A model generated the notes under the pieces. It saw only the letters and a list, made by a program, of their open reading frames with translations, had not been told where the DNA came from and did no database searches. A DNA stretch of 64,000 bases, taken from the NCBI GenBank assembly GCA_934502625.1, contig CAKSUQ010000010.1, positions 1-64,000 of the forward strand. Reading direction: 5' to 3'. The DNA comes from an uncultured Gemmiger sp. (GTDB taxonomy: Bacteria; Bacillota; Clostridia; Oscillospirales; Ruminococcaceae). The translations under genes and the position numbers were made by a program. This document shows, piece after piece, positions 8,178 to 16,814 of the stretch; the first letter of the stretch is position 1; every line of letters begins with the position of its first letter.

Positions 8178-8768
8178 TACTGCCAGCGCTGCCGCATACC
8201 GCACTACCAGCCGCCGCGCTGTGCCGGGCGTCTGACGTGTCGCACGGCCGCACGCTGCACGGAACAGTTCCGCTGCCAGCTGCGCTGCCCAATATGCCAG
8301 CCACAGGCACAGCAGCAGCGCCGCAACGTCCGAAATCATCGTGGCGGCGCGATATTGCACCAGTCCCGCCGCGCCGTTTTCCACCGTAACGGACGCCGCG
8401 CAGAAGCCCAGAAACGCCCCGCGCGCCACAAAAAATGCTGCCAGCAGCCCGATACCCCACACGCAGAAACCACAGAGCAGCACCACACTGAGCTGCAAAA
8501 AACACACCGCAAATTTTGCCCCGAAGGCTGCCGCAAAGGCAGTCCCATCGGGGCTTTTTGTGTAGTACGCCGCCAGCTGCTGCCCCAGCGCCGAGCCGCC
8601 CCGCCCCAGCCAAATACCGGGCAGATACCCCGCAAAAAATGCCGCCGCACAGCCCATGCGCGGCAGCGTCTGCGGCGATGACAAGGCACGTTCCCGCCGC
8701 GGTGTTTCAGCTGCGTGCCGACGCGGTGCCAGCAGCGCCGGACGGCGTATCGTCTGTGCCGCCCGCAT
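8115..8768 (-). CDS. SpoIIM-like integral membrane protein
   Basis: A 217-residue protein. After a basic N-terminal tail of ~35 residues it has about five hydrophobic helices, including 'FAVCFLQLSVVLLCGFCVWGIGLLAAFFV' split around a glycine-rich turn, and it ends in one more helix after 'RRLVVRYAAAL'. The topology and the motif 'RGAFLGFCAASV' resemble stage II sporulation protein M, part of the engulfment machinery with SpoIID and SpoIIP. Similarity is loose, so this is a family-level guess. The ATG overlaps the stop of the TIGR04086-like gene (TGATG) and GGAGGG precedes it. The 3' end overlaps the convergent Xer gene by 63 bp. Confidence 0.5.
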   Translation of the reverse strand: MRAAQTIRRPALLAPRRHAAETPRRERALSSPQTLPRMGCAAAFFAGYLPGIWLGRGGSALGQQLAAYYTKSPDGTAFAAAFGAKFAVCFLQLSVVLLCGFCVWGIGLLAAFFVARGAFLGFCAASVTVENGAAGLVQYRAATMISDVAALLLCLWLAYWAAQLAAELFRAACGRATRQTPGTARRLVVRYAAALAVSAVFSAVGVLLVVAAGKVWR

Positions 8769-9175
8769 CAGCGACCCTCCCGCAGTGCTGACACCGCGCC
8801 GCCAAGCACACCGCCGAGAAGCAGCGCCAGCGACAGCATTGCATTGCCGCGCCAATCGATCTCACCGTTTGCCAATAGCGTCGCCGCCAGCAGGCAGATC
8901 GTATAGAACGCGCCGCACCCCAATCCGCACAGCAGCAGCTTTTGCTTCAGCCTGCCCGCCAGCACCCGCGCCGAGACTGCCGCGCTGATTGCCGCTGCAA
9001 GACACGCCATCGGTCGCACTGCCGTCAATGGCAGGCCGGTATGCGTCAACAGCAGTGCCGCCAGTGCCAACAATAGAATACACGCCCCCACCCCACAGCC
9101 AAAGGCCAACAACAAGGCCGCTGCTGGCGGGTTTTTTCCGCTTGATTTCGGTCTGCGCAGATTTTTCCCACTCAT
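8768..9175 (-). CDS. TIGR04086-like four-helix membrane protein
   Basis: A 135-residue protein with a short basic N-terminus and four hydrophobic segments, ending 'LLLGGVLGGAVSAL'. That pattern matches small clostridial TIGR04086/YrzE-like membrane proteins of unknown function, which I recall near yajC and tgt. The ATG at 9175 is preferred over 9211 because AAGGGGG lies 8-10 bases upstream. That Shine-Dalgarno forms the 3' arm of a hairpin that also looks like the yajC terminator. The stop overlaps the next start, so the two are probably translationally coupled. Confidence 0.6.
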   Translation of the reverse strand: MSGKNLRRPKSSGKNPPAAALLLAFGCGVGACILLLALAALLLTHTGLPLTAVRPMACLAAAISAAVSARVLAGRLKQKLLLCGLGCGAFYTICLLAATLLANGEIDWRGNAMLSLALLLGGVLGGAVSALREGR

Positions 9176-9182
9176 AACAAAA

Positions 9183-9218
9183 CGCCCCCTTGCACAGTCA
9201 ACACTATGCAAGGGGGCG
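9183..9218 (-). terminator. Hairpin after yajC that also hides the next gene's Shine-Dalgarno
   Basis: A perfect 12-bp stem (9183-9194 with 9207-9218) with a 12-nt loop. Read leftward it is followed by TTTTGTT and then the ATG at 9175. The AAGGGGG of that gene is in the 3' arm, so an intact hairpin would both weaken elongation and block initiation. On the plus strand a T-run also follows (9221-9226). Confidence 0.7.
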
Positions 9219-9233
9219 TGGTTTTTATGTCAA

Positions 9234-9584
9234 TTACTTCTTGGCGGGGGCAGCCTTGCTGTCCTTGCCGGCGTCCAGCTTCTCCACAGCAGAGATAGCG
9301 CTGCGGCGGAAGCGGATCTTCGTGCGGTCGCTGCCGGTCTCAATGACGAGAGTATCATCCTTGTCCGCAATGGCGCAGACGATGCCGACGATGCCGCCGA
9401 TGGTCGTGACCTTATCGCCAATCTCGATAGAGCTGCGCATCTCTGCATCCTTCTTGTCCTGACGCTTCTGCGGCAGGTAGATCAGAACGATCATGAAAAC
9501 GATGATGAGGATCATCGGCAGGAAGCTGAGCAACATTTCAGCCGTGGAAGCCGTGCCGGTGGAAGCATTCAGAAACTGGATCAT
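9234..9584 (-). CDS. yajC: Preprotein translocase accessory subunit YajC
   Basis: A 116-residue protein with a single N-terminal membrane helix (about residues 20-38) followed by 'YLPQKRQDKKDAEMRSSIEIGDKVTTIGGIVGIV'-type sequence, the hallmark of YajC. The C-terminus is charged and Ala/Lys-rich. The family associates with SecDF in the inner membrane. It has its own promoter just downstream of tgt and is followed by a hairpin. Confidence 0.92.
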   Translation of the reverse strand: MIQFLNASTGTASTAEMLLSFLPMILIIVFMIVLIYLPQKRQDKKDAEMRSSIEIGDKVTTIGGIVGIVCAIADKDDTLVIETGSDRTKIRFRRSAISAVEKLDAGKDSKAAPAKK

Positions 9585-9619
9585 AGCAAGTATACTCCTT
9601 AAAAATAACGATTTCTTCT

Positions 9620-9648
9620 ATTATATCGAATCCATGCGTATTGTGCAA
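9620..9648 (-). promoter_or_regulatory. SigA-type promoter of yajC
   Basis: On the minus strand TTGCAC, 17-bp spacer, TATAAT; complement of 9643-9648 and 9620-9625. AAGGAG follows before the yajC ATG. Confidence 0.75.
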
Positions 9649-9665
9649 GCGTTTTGTCCAAAAAA

Positions 9666-10874
<1,209 letters not shown>

Positions 10875-10879
10875 TCAAT

Positions 10880-10908
10880 ATTATAAAAGATAATCTGTGA
10901 TTCGTCAA
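10880..10908 (-). promoter_or_regulatory. SigA-type promoter upstream of tgt
   Basis: Minus strand TTGACG (complement of 10903-10908), 17-bp spacer, TATAAT (complement of 10880-10885). The predicted start near 10873 places the terminator-like hairpin at the extreme 5' end of the tgt mRNA. Confidence 0.7.
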
Positions 10909-10943
10909 CTGCAAATCAGCACACACGCCACCTCGCCGCAGAA

Positions 10944-11546
10944 TTATTTTACTGCATAGCGCAAAATGGTTTTGAGCCTGCTTTTCTTTGTGCGGCTGGC
11001 GTTGTTCAGGTAGATTTCCCGGTGGCAGGTTTCCGCACGTATCAAGCCGCGGGAACACGCAAGCTCATCCATCTTGGCAAACGATGCCGGCTCGTCATCA
11101 TACGCGCCGACGTGCAGAATCTGCACGCAGGTTCCGCCCTGCACGGTTTCAAGTTGCACTTCTTGCAAAAGCGGGTTTGGCTTTTTGACCTTTGTCCGTT
11201 CCAAAGCGGCGTTCACGTCGTCTTCCCCGATAAAATCCGGCTGGCGTATCATCAGCGTATATTGCAAATTTTCTTTAACGAGCTTGTCACCCTCGACTTT
11301 CTGCCAGATGCCCTCCAGCGGGTAAACCGCGAAATCGTCAAATTCCCCTTCTGCAGCTTTTTTGTAGGCCATCTTGACTGCATACGCCACGGAATACAAC
11401 ACCGATACACGGCTGGAAAAATCCGTATCGTTCGGGTTTCCCGTCCCGCTTATCATGATGTAATTCTGCGCCGGAACCGTCACAGCGGCGGGCGTCGTTT
11501 TTGCCCCGTAAAGTTCCTTCTCCTGCCTTTTCCATTCGTACTTCAT
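10944..11546 (-). CDS. GyrI-like small-molecule-binding domain protein
   Basis: A 200-residue soluble protein opening 'MKYEWKRQEKELYGAKTTP'. It contains 'ENLQYTLMIRQPDFI', 'VQLETVQGGTCVQILHVGAYDDEP' and a C-terminal 'HREIYLNNASRTKK'. These are recognisable landmarks of the GyrI-like (SOUL/BmrR effector-like) fold that binds hydrophobic ligands. It is a stand-alone domain without a DNA-binding part. It lies 52 bp downstream of a WYL regulator, so the two may form a sensing pair. Its ligand is unknown. Confidence 0.82.
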   Translation of the reverse strand: MKYEWKRQEKELYGAKTTPAAVTVPAQNYIMISGTGNPNDTDFSSRVSVLYSVAYAVKMAYKKAAEGEFDDFAVYPLEGIWQKVEGDKLVKENLQYTLMIRQPDFIGEDDVNAALERTKVKKPNPLLQEVQLETVQGGTCVQILHVGAYDDEPASFAKMDELACSRGLIRAETCHREIYLNNASRTKKSRLKTILRYAVK

Positions 11547-11598
11547 AAAAGCGCCTCCTTGCGCTTTTAGAATACTTCCGGGAACTTGACGCCCTGTG

Positions 11599-12498
11599 TC
11601 AGGTTTTATACTTTTCCATCATGTGTACCAGCCTTTGTTTCATGCTGCGGCGCAAAGCGTCGGGTTCCAGAATTTCGACTGTTTCGCCAAAGGACAAAAG
11701 ATAGCTGAACATCGTTTTTTCGGGCAAATCGACGGTCACATACAGGTTTCCCTGCGCGTCGGTTTCCACCGCGTCGGTAAATTCGTCATAGACGCGAAAG
11801 GCTGCCTCCGGGGAGAATTTCAATTTTACCGGGAGAAGCGGCTCGTTTGATACGGTCGCTTGCGGCGCAGGGGTACCCTCTGCTTTGCGCAGGAAGGTTT
11901 CCGACAGAATTTCCAAGTTCTTGATGCGCGTCAGCTTGAAAAAACGGAAATCGTTCCGCAAAAGGCAGAAGCCGTACAAATACCAGTCTTTGCTTTTAAA
12001 AATCAGTTTGAGCGGCTCAACGGTACGGCTTGTGCCGCCGCTTTCGCCCGCAAAATAGGTAAACCTGATTCTGCGGCGGCTGAAAATAGCTTTCCTGATT
12101 TGGTTGAACGTGTCTGTGCCAGATGTATTTTTGTGCCAGCCGGAGAAATCGACCTCGATCCAATTTGTATTTTGCAGGCGAAAAAGTCCACCCAATTTTG
12201 TAAGCAGCGTGTCGGTTTGGCTGTTTTCTGCGGTGGAAAGTCCCTGCAAAGCCATCAGGATCTGTTCTTTTTCCTGTGGCGTCAACAGCGACCTGTCCAG
12301 CACAAACTCCGGCATGAGAAAGATACCGCCGCCTTTTCCCTGTGTAGCATAAATGGGTATCCCAGCAGCGCTGATGGCGTCCAAATCGCGGTAGATTGTC
12401 CTGACCGAAACCTCAAATTTTTCCGCCAACTCCGGCGCGGTCGCCTTACCTTTGTCCAGCAGGTAATACACAATTTTGAACAGTCTGCCTTGCTCCAT
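11599..12498 (-). CDS. YafY-type transcriptional regulator (HTH-11 plus WYL domain)
   Basis: A 299-residue regulator. An N-terminal winged helix (residues 1-60, 'APELAEKFEVSVRTIYRDLDAI') is followed by a WYL domain (about 135-210) with 'KDWYLYGFC' and a C-terminal WCX-like extension. WYL domains are thought to sense ligands or nucleic acid. It is upstream of, and probably co-transcribed with, the GyrI-like gene, its likely target. AAAGGGG precedes the ATG. No clear promoter was seen because the gene begins directly after the queA terminator. Confidence 0.88.
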   Translation of the reverse strand: MEQGRLFKIVYYLLDKGKATAPELAEKFEVSVRTIYRDLDAISAAGIPIYATQGKGGGIFLMPEFVLDRSLLTPQEKEQILMALQGLSTAENSQTDTLLTKLGGLFRLQNTNWIEVDFSGWHKNTSGTDTFNQIRKAIFSRRRIRFTYFAGESGGTSRTVEPLKLIFKSKDWYLYGFCLLRNDFRFFKLTRIKNLEILSETFLRKAEGTPAPQATVSNEPLLPVKLKFSPEAAFRVYDEFTDAVETDAQGNLYVTVDLPEKTMFSYLLSFGETVEILEPDALRRSMKQRLVHMMEKYKT

Positions 12499-12521
12499 AC
12501 AACACCCCTTTCCATTACAAC

Positions 12522-12552
12522 AAAAGCGCCGAAGGCTGCCCCCGGCGCTTTT
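12522..12552 (-). terminator. Intrinsic terminator of queA
   Basis: A perfect 10-bp stem AAAAGCGCCG/CGGCGCTTTT (12522-12531 with 12543-12552) just after the queA stop. The A/T flanks make it work in either direction. Confidence 0.8.
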
Positions 12553-12567
12553 GAAAAGTTCTATTTT

Positions 12568-13596
12568 TTATAATATTATCATGGCATCGCCAAAGCTGAA
12601 GAATCTATACCGTTCCTCGACAGCGACCTTATACGCTGCCATGGTCTTATCGTAGCCGTAGAATGCGGCGATCAGCATGATGAGGGTGCTTTCCGGCAGG
12701 TGGAAGTTGGTAATCAGGCCGTCGATGGCGTGCAGCTCGATGCCGGGATAGATGAAGATGCTTGTGTTGCCGCTGCAGGGTACGATCTTGCCGTAGCGAT
12801 CCCAGACAGATTCCAGCGTGCGGCAGCTCGTCGTGCCCACTGCAATGACCTTGTGCCCGGCGGCGCGGGTGTCGTTGATGAGCTTCGCGGTCTCCTCGCT
12901 GACCGAGTACCACTCGCTGTGCATCTGGTGGTCTTCGATTTCCTCCTCGTTGACCGGGCGGAAGGTGCCAAGGCCGACGTGCAGCGTGACCTCTGCAATG
13001 TTGACGCCCATCGCGCGGATCGTGTCCATCAGCTGCGGGGTGAAGTGCAGCCCGGCCGTGGGCGCAGCGGCGCTGCCCAGCTCCTTCGCGTAGACGGTCT
13101 GGTATTGGCTCTGGTCGTCCAGCTGCTTCGTGATGTAGGGCGGCAGCGGCATCTTGCCGAACTCGTCCAGCTTCTCATACAGTGTCTCGGTGTCATAGGT
13201 GAAGGTCACATACTTGTTGCCGTCGGGCAGCGTCTCGTCGACCATCGCCGTCAGGCTGCCGTCGCCGAAGCTCACTTTCGTACCGGGCTGCATCCGCTTT
13301 CCGGGGCGCGCAAGGCATTCCCACGTGTCACCCTTGACCTGACGCAGCAGCAGCAGCTCGCAGACAGCACCCGTCGGGACTTTTGTGCCCATCAGGCGGG
13401 CGGGCAGCACTTTCGAGTTATTGACGACCAGCAGGTCGCCCGCTTCCAGATAGTTCGGCAGGTCGTGGAACACGACGTGTTCGATTGAGTCATTGCTGCG
13501 GTTCAGCACCATCAGGCGGGCGGCATCGCGCGGGTCAGCGGGTTCCTGCGCGATGAGTTCCTTCGGCAGGTCATACCAGAAATCCTTTTTCAGCAT
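12568..13596 (-). CDS. queA: S-adenosylmethionine:tRNA ribosyltransferase-isomerase
   Basis: A 342-residue QueA, which adds epoxy-cyclopentanediol from SAM to preQ1-tRNA. Landmarks are the N-terminal 'FWYDLPKELIAQEP', 'LLVVNNSKVLPARL', 'AAPTAGLHFT' and 'VGTTSCRTLES', all typical. It is divergent from the lysine riboswitch operon and ends at an intrinsic terminator. It has no preQ1-riboswitch-like leader; the short region to the divergent riboswitch promoter holds only an AAAAGGATG ribosome site. Confidence 0.96.
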   Translation of the reverse strand: MLKKDFWYDLPKELIAQEPADPRDAARLMVLNRSNDSIEHVVFHDLPNYLEAGDLLVVNNSKVLPARLMGTKVPTGAVCELLLLRQVKGDTWECLARPGKRMQPGTKVSFGDGSLTAMVDETLPDGNKYVTFTYDTETLYEKLDEFGKMPLPPYITKQLDDQSQYQTVYAKELGSAAAPTAGLHFTPQLMDTIRAMGVNIAEVTLHVGLGTFRPVNEEEIEDHQMHSEWYSVSEETAKLINDTRAAGHKVIAVGTTSCRTLESVWDRYGKIVPCSGNTSIFIYPGIELHAIDGLITNFHLPESTLIMLIAAFYGYDKTMAAYKVAVEERYRFFSFGDAMIIL

Positions 13597-13633
13597 ATTC
13601 TTTCATCCTTTTTTACTTTAAAGCGTTATCGTC

Positions 13634-13662
13634 TTGACATTCATGCACAAGAATATTATAAT
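13634..13662 (+). promoter_or_regulatory. Perfect consensus SigA promoter of the lysine operon
   Basis: TTGACA (13634-13639), exactly 17 bp, TATAAT (13657-13662). The predicted start near 13669 is immediately before the riboswitch. Confidence 0.92.
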
Positions 13663-13669
13663 GAATCCA

Positions 13670-13835
13670 AACACAGAGGCGCGAAGCGCATCAGTACCGG
13701 TTTCTTTATTCCCTGCCAAGGGCGGACACCGGGAAAGGGTTCTTCGCCGAAGGGGATGCGCGGCACGCATCTGCCTGGGCTCGCAGCCGAACAGGTGCGG
13801 GACTGTCACACTGCAAAACAGTGTGTTGCGCTGTG
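13670..13835 (+). promoter_or_regulatory. Lysine (L-box) riboswitch aptamer
   Basis: The RNA has the ordered conserved blocks of the L-box: AGAGGCGCGAAG with ATCAGTA, then AAAGGGTTCTTCGCCGAAGGGG, then CTGGG with CAGCCG, and GGGACTGTCAC closing the core. A hairpin CACACTG/CAGTGTG (13807-13825) and an AT-rich palindrome (about 13841-13863) lie between core and terminator and can form the antiterminator. It precedes asd-dapA-dapB, the classical target. Lysine binding should favour termination at 13869-13893. Confidence 0.92.
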
Positions 13836-13868
13836 TTATATGCAATATGATATTATATTGCATTTTGT

Positions 13869-13893
13869 GCCGGTTTTCAAGCCGGTTTTTTTA
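13869..13893 (+). terminator. Expression-platform terminator of the lysine riboswitch
   Basis: A short GCCGG/CCGGT stem with a 7- to 8-nt loop and a run of eight T. It lies about 75 bp before the asd start. Confidence 0.75.
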
Positions 13894-13967
13894 TTATCTG
13901 TGCAAAATTTCACCGAAAGGCGCATAGATATAAGGAAGGGTATCGCGAAAGGAAGGTCTTAGTCAGG

Positions 13968-15044
13968 ATGAAACAGTACAATGTTGGTGTTATCGGTGCA
14001 ACCGGTATGGTCGGCCAGCGCTTTATCACGCTGCTGGAAAATCACCCTTGGTTCAATCTGGTTGCCCTTGCGGCCAGTGCGCGCAGCGCAGGCAAAACTT
14101 ATGAGGAGGCCATCGGCAGCCGCTGGCTGATGAAGACCCCCATGCCCGAAAGCGTCAAGAAGATGGTCGTGCTGGACGCCGCCAACGTCGAGGAAGTCGC
14201 CGCCAAGGTCGACTTCGTCTTCTGCGCCGTCAACATGAAGAAGGACGAGATCAAAGCGCTGGAGGAGGCCTACGCCAAGGCCGAGTGCCCGGTCGTCTCC
14301 AACAACAGCGCGCACCGCTTCACCCCCGACGTGCCGATGGTCGTGCCGGAGATCAACGCCGACCACATTGAGATCATCCCCGCCCAGCGCAAGCGCCTTG
14401 GCACGAAGCGCGGCTTTGTGGCTGTCAAGTCCAACTGCAGCCTGCAGAGTTATGTGCCCGCCCTGCACCCCCTGCGCAAGTACGGCATCTCCGACGTGCT
14501 TGTCTGCACCTATCAGGCCATCTCCGGTGCCGGCAAGACGTTTGAGACCTTCCCCGACATTCTCGACAACGTCATCCCCTACATCGGCGGCGAGGAAGAA
14601 AAGAGCGAGCAGGAGCCTCTGAAGCTGTGGGGTCACATCGAGGGCGACAAGATCGTCTCCGCGACCTCTCCCCGCTTCACCGCCCAGTGCCTGCGCGTGC
14701 CTGTCTCCGACGGCCACATGGGCGCGGTGTTCGTGCGCTTTGAAAATAAGCCCAGCAAGGAAGAAATCCTGCAGGCATGGAAGGAGTTCCACGGCCCCGC
14801 GCAGGATCTCGACCTGCCCAGCGCGCCGAAGCAGTTCCTGCATTATTTTGAGGAGAACGACCGCCCGCAGCCCAAGCTCGACCGCATGCTGGAAAACGGC
14901 ATGGCTGTCAGCATCGGCCGCCTGCGCGAGGATACCCAGTACGATTACAAGTTTGTCTGCCTGTCCCACAACACGCTGCGCGGCGCAGCGGGCGGCGCTG
15001 TCCTGCTGGCCGAGTTGCTGGCCGCCAAGGGCTATTTTGACTAA
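13968..15044 (+). CDS. asd: Aspartate-semialdehyde dehydrogenase (archaeal/fungal-type sequence)
   Basis: A 358-residue NADP enzyme that reduces aspartyl phosphate to the semialdehyde, the branch point to lysine, threonine and methionine. The Rossmann motif 'GVIGATGMVGQRF' is at residues 7-19 and the catalytic Cys157 sits in 'KSNCSLQ'. The length and 'SNCS' block fit the archaeal/fungal-like subclass, not the E. coli type, which is common in Clostridia. First gene after the lysine riboswitch, 40 bp before dapA. Confidence 0.95.
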   Translation: MKQYNVGVIGATGMVGQRFITLLENHPWFNLVALAASARSAGKTYEEAIGSRWLMKTPMPESVKKMVVLDAANVEEVAAKVDFVFCAVNMKKDEIKALEEAYAKAECPVVSNNSAHRFTPDVPMVVPEINADHIEIIPAQRKRLGTKRGFVAVKSNCSLQSYVPALHPLRKYGISDVLVCTYQAISGAGKTFETFPDILDNVIPYIGGEEEKSEQEPLKLWGHIEGDKIVSATSPRFTAQCLRVPVSDGHMGAVFVRFENKPSKEEILQAWKEFHGPAQDLDLPSAPKQFLHYFEENDRPQPKLDRMLENGMAVSIGRLREDTQYDYKFVCLSHNTLRGAAGGAVLLAELLAAKGYFD

Positions 15045-15084
15045 GCCGATACAAGGCAACGCTTTGGTGTAAGGAGAAATTCGT

Positions 15085-15975
15085 ATGAAGAAACCCGTTT
15101 TTACAGGAGCCGCTGTGGCTATCATCACCCCGATGAACGCGGATGGCAGCGTCAATTATGACGAGCTCGGCCGCATCATCGACGATCAGATTACCCACAG
15201 CACCGACGCCATCGTCATCTGCGGCACGACCGGCGAGTCCCCGACGCTGACCGACGAGGAGCACACCGCCTGTATCCGCTACACGGTCAAGAAGGTCTCC
15301 GGGCGCGTTCCCGTCATTGCAGGCACCGGCTCCAACGATACGAAATACGCTGTCTGGCTGTCCCAACAGGCCGAGGCCGACGGTGCCGACGCCCTGCTGC
15401 TGGTGACGCCCTACTACAACAAGACCAGTCAGGCCGGACTGATTGCCCACTACACAACCATTGCGGACGCCGTGCATCTGCCCTGCATCCTGTACAACGT
15501 GCCCAGCCGCACCGGCTGCAACCTGACGCCTGCCACGCTGGCCGAGCTTGCCAAGCACCCGAACATCAACGCTGTGAAAGAAGCCAGCGGCAACATCAGC
15601 CAAGTAGCTGAGATCGCGGCGGCTTGCGGCGACAACCTCAACATCTACTCCGGCAACGACGACCAGATCGTGCCGCTGCTGGCGCTGGGCGGCAAGGGTG
15701 TGATCAGCGTACTTTCCAACGTCGCGCCGCAGTACACCCACGACATCTGCGCCAAGTGGTTCGCGGGTGAGACTTCCGAGAGCCTGTCGATGCAACTCAA
15801 AGCGCTGCCCCTCATCAAGGCGCTGTTTGCCGACGTCAACCCCATCCCTGTCAAGTGGGCAATGAACCGCCTCGGCTGGCAGGCCGGTGCCTGCCGTCTG
15901 CCGCTGGTTGCCCCCTCCACCGTTGTGCAGACACAGCTGGAAAATGCGATGCAGGAATTCGGCCTGCTGAAATAA
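15085..15975 (+). CDS. dapA: 4-hydroxy-tetrahydrodipicolinate synthase
   Basis: A 296-residue TIM-barrel aldolase condensing pyruvate with aspartate semialdehyde. The Schiff-base Lys165 is in 'NAVKEASGN', Tyr137 in 'LYNVPSRTG', and 'GTTGESPTL' is near residue 47. AAGGAG precedes the ATG. A hairpin lies between it and dapB. Confidence 0.97.
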   Translation: MKKPVFTGAAVAIITPMNADGSVNYDELGRIIDDQITHSTDAIVICGTTGESPTLTDEEHTACIRYTVKKVSGRVPVIAGTGSNDTKYAVWLSQQAEADGADALLLVTPYYNKTSQAGLIAHYTTIADAVHLPCILYNVPSRTGCNLTPATLAELAKHPNINAVKEASGNISQVAEIAAACGDNLNIYSGNDDQIVPLLALGGKGVISVLSNVAPQYTHDICAKWFAGETSESLSMQLKALPLIKALFADVNPIPVKWAMNRLGWQAGACRLPLVAPSTVVQTQLENAMQEFGLLK

Positions 15976-15981
15976 TTTTGC

Positions 15982-16018
15982 GGCCGACCTGCCAAGCGCG
16001 GGTCGGCCTTTGCTTTTT
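15982..16018 (+). terminator. Intercistronic hairpin between dapA and dapB
   Basis: An 8-bp perfect GC stem (15982-15989 with 16001-16008) followed by TTTGCTTTTTC. It may terminate part of the transcripts or protect the upstream mRNA, lowering dapB and later genes relative to asd-dapA. Confidence 0.65.
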
Positions 16019-16046
16019 CGCTTTTTCAATGAAAGGAACGATAACA

Positions 16047-16814
16047 ATGACGGATATTATCATTCAGGGTGTCTACGGCCGCATGGGGCACGCCCTGCTC
16101 GAAAAGATCGGTGCGCGCGAGGACTGCCGTGTCGTGGCCGGTGTCGACCGCGAGGCCGGCAAGGTCGGCGAGATCCCCGTGTATGCGGGCTTTGATGCGT
16201 TGCCCTGCAAGGGCGTTATCATCGATTTCTCCTCGCCCGCCGGGGCGGTGGCCGCCGCGCAGTACGGCGCTGCCAACGGCCTGCCCTGCGTCATCTGCTC
16301 GACGGGGCTTTCCAAGGACGACGAGGCCGTGCTGGAAGCCGCCAGTGCGAAGATTCCTGTCTTCCGCAGTGCAAACATGTCGGTCGGCGTCAACGTGCTC
16401 ATCGAGCTGGCGCGTCAGGCCACGAAAGTCTTGGGTGGCGAGTTCGACATCGAGATCGTCGAGAAGCACCACAACAAGAAACTCGACGCTCCCAGCGGCA
16501 CGGCGCTGATGATTGCCGACGCCATCAACGCCGAGGCGGACGGCAAGTACGAGTACGTCTACGACCGCACCCAGATGCGCCAGAAGCGCGGCGCACAGGA
16601 GCTGGGCATCAGCTCCATCCGCGGCGGCGGCATCGTCGGCGAGCACGACGTGCTGTTCTGCGGCCCCGACGAGGTCGTAACCCTGAGCCACAGCGCAGGC
16701 AGCCGCGGCGTCTTTGCCGACGGCGCAGTGCAGGCGGCGCTTTACATCGACGGCCTGACCCCCGGCTACTACACAATGACCGACCTTTTGCGGGGTAAGC
16801 TCGTATGCGAATGA
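16047..16814 (+). CDS. dapB: 4-hydroxy-tetrahydrodipicolinate reductase
   Basis: A 255-residue NAD(P)H reductase. It has the N-terminal nucleotide motif 'GVYGRMGHALL' and the catalytic/substrate block 'EKHHNKKLDAPSGTALM'. The ATG at 16047 is supported by GAAAGGAA seven bases upstream; a frame open from 15855 only reads through dapA. The stop overlaps the next gene. Confidence 0.97.
   Translation: MTDIIIQGVYGRMGHALLEKIGAREDCRVVAGVDREAGKVGEIPVYAGFDALPCKGVIIDFSSPAGAVAAAQYGAANGLPCVICSTGLSKDDEAVLEAASAKIPVFRSANMSVGVNVLIELARQATKVLGGEFDIEIVEKHHNKKLDAPSGTALMIADAINAEADGKYEYVYDRTQMRQKRGAQELGISSIRGGGIVGEHDVLFCGPDEVVTLSHSAGSRGVFADGAVQAALYIDGLTPGYYTMTDLLRGKLVCE

Noticed and set aside
13595..13960. Small frames in the queA-asd gap
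   Set aside because: The stretch is fully explained by a promoter, the lysine riboswitch and its terminator.
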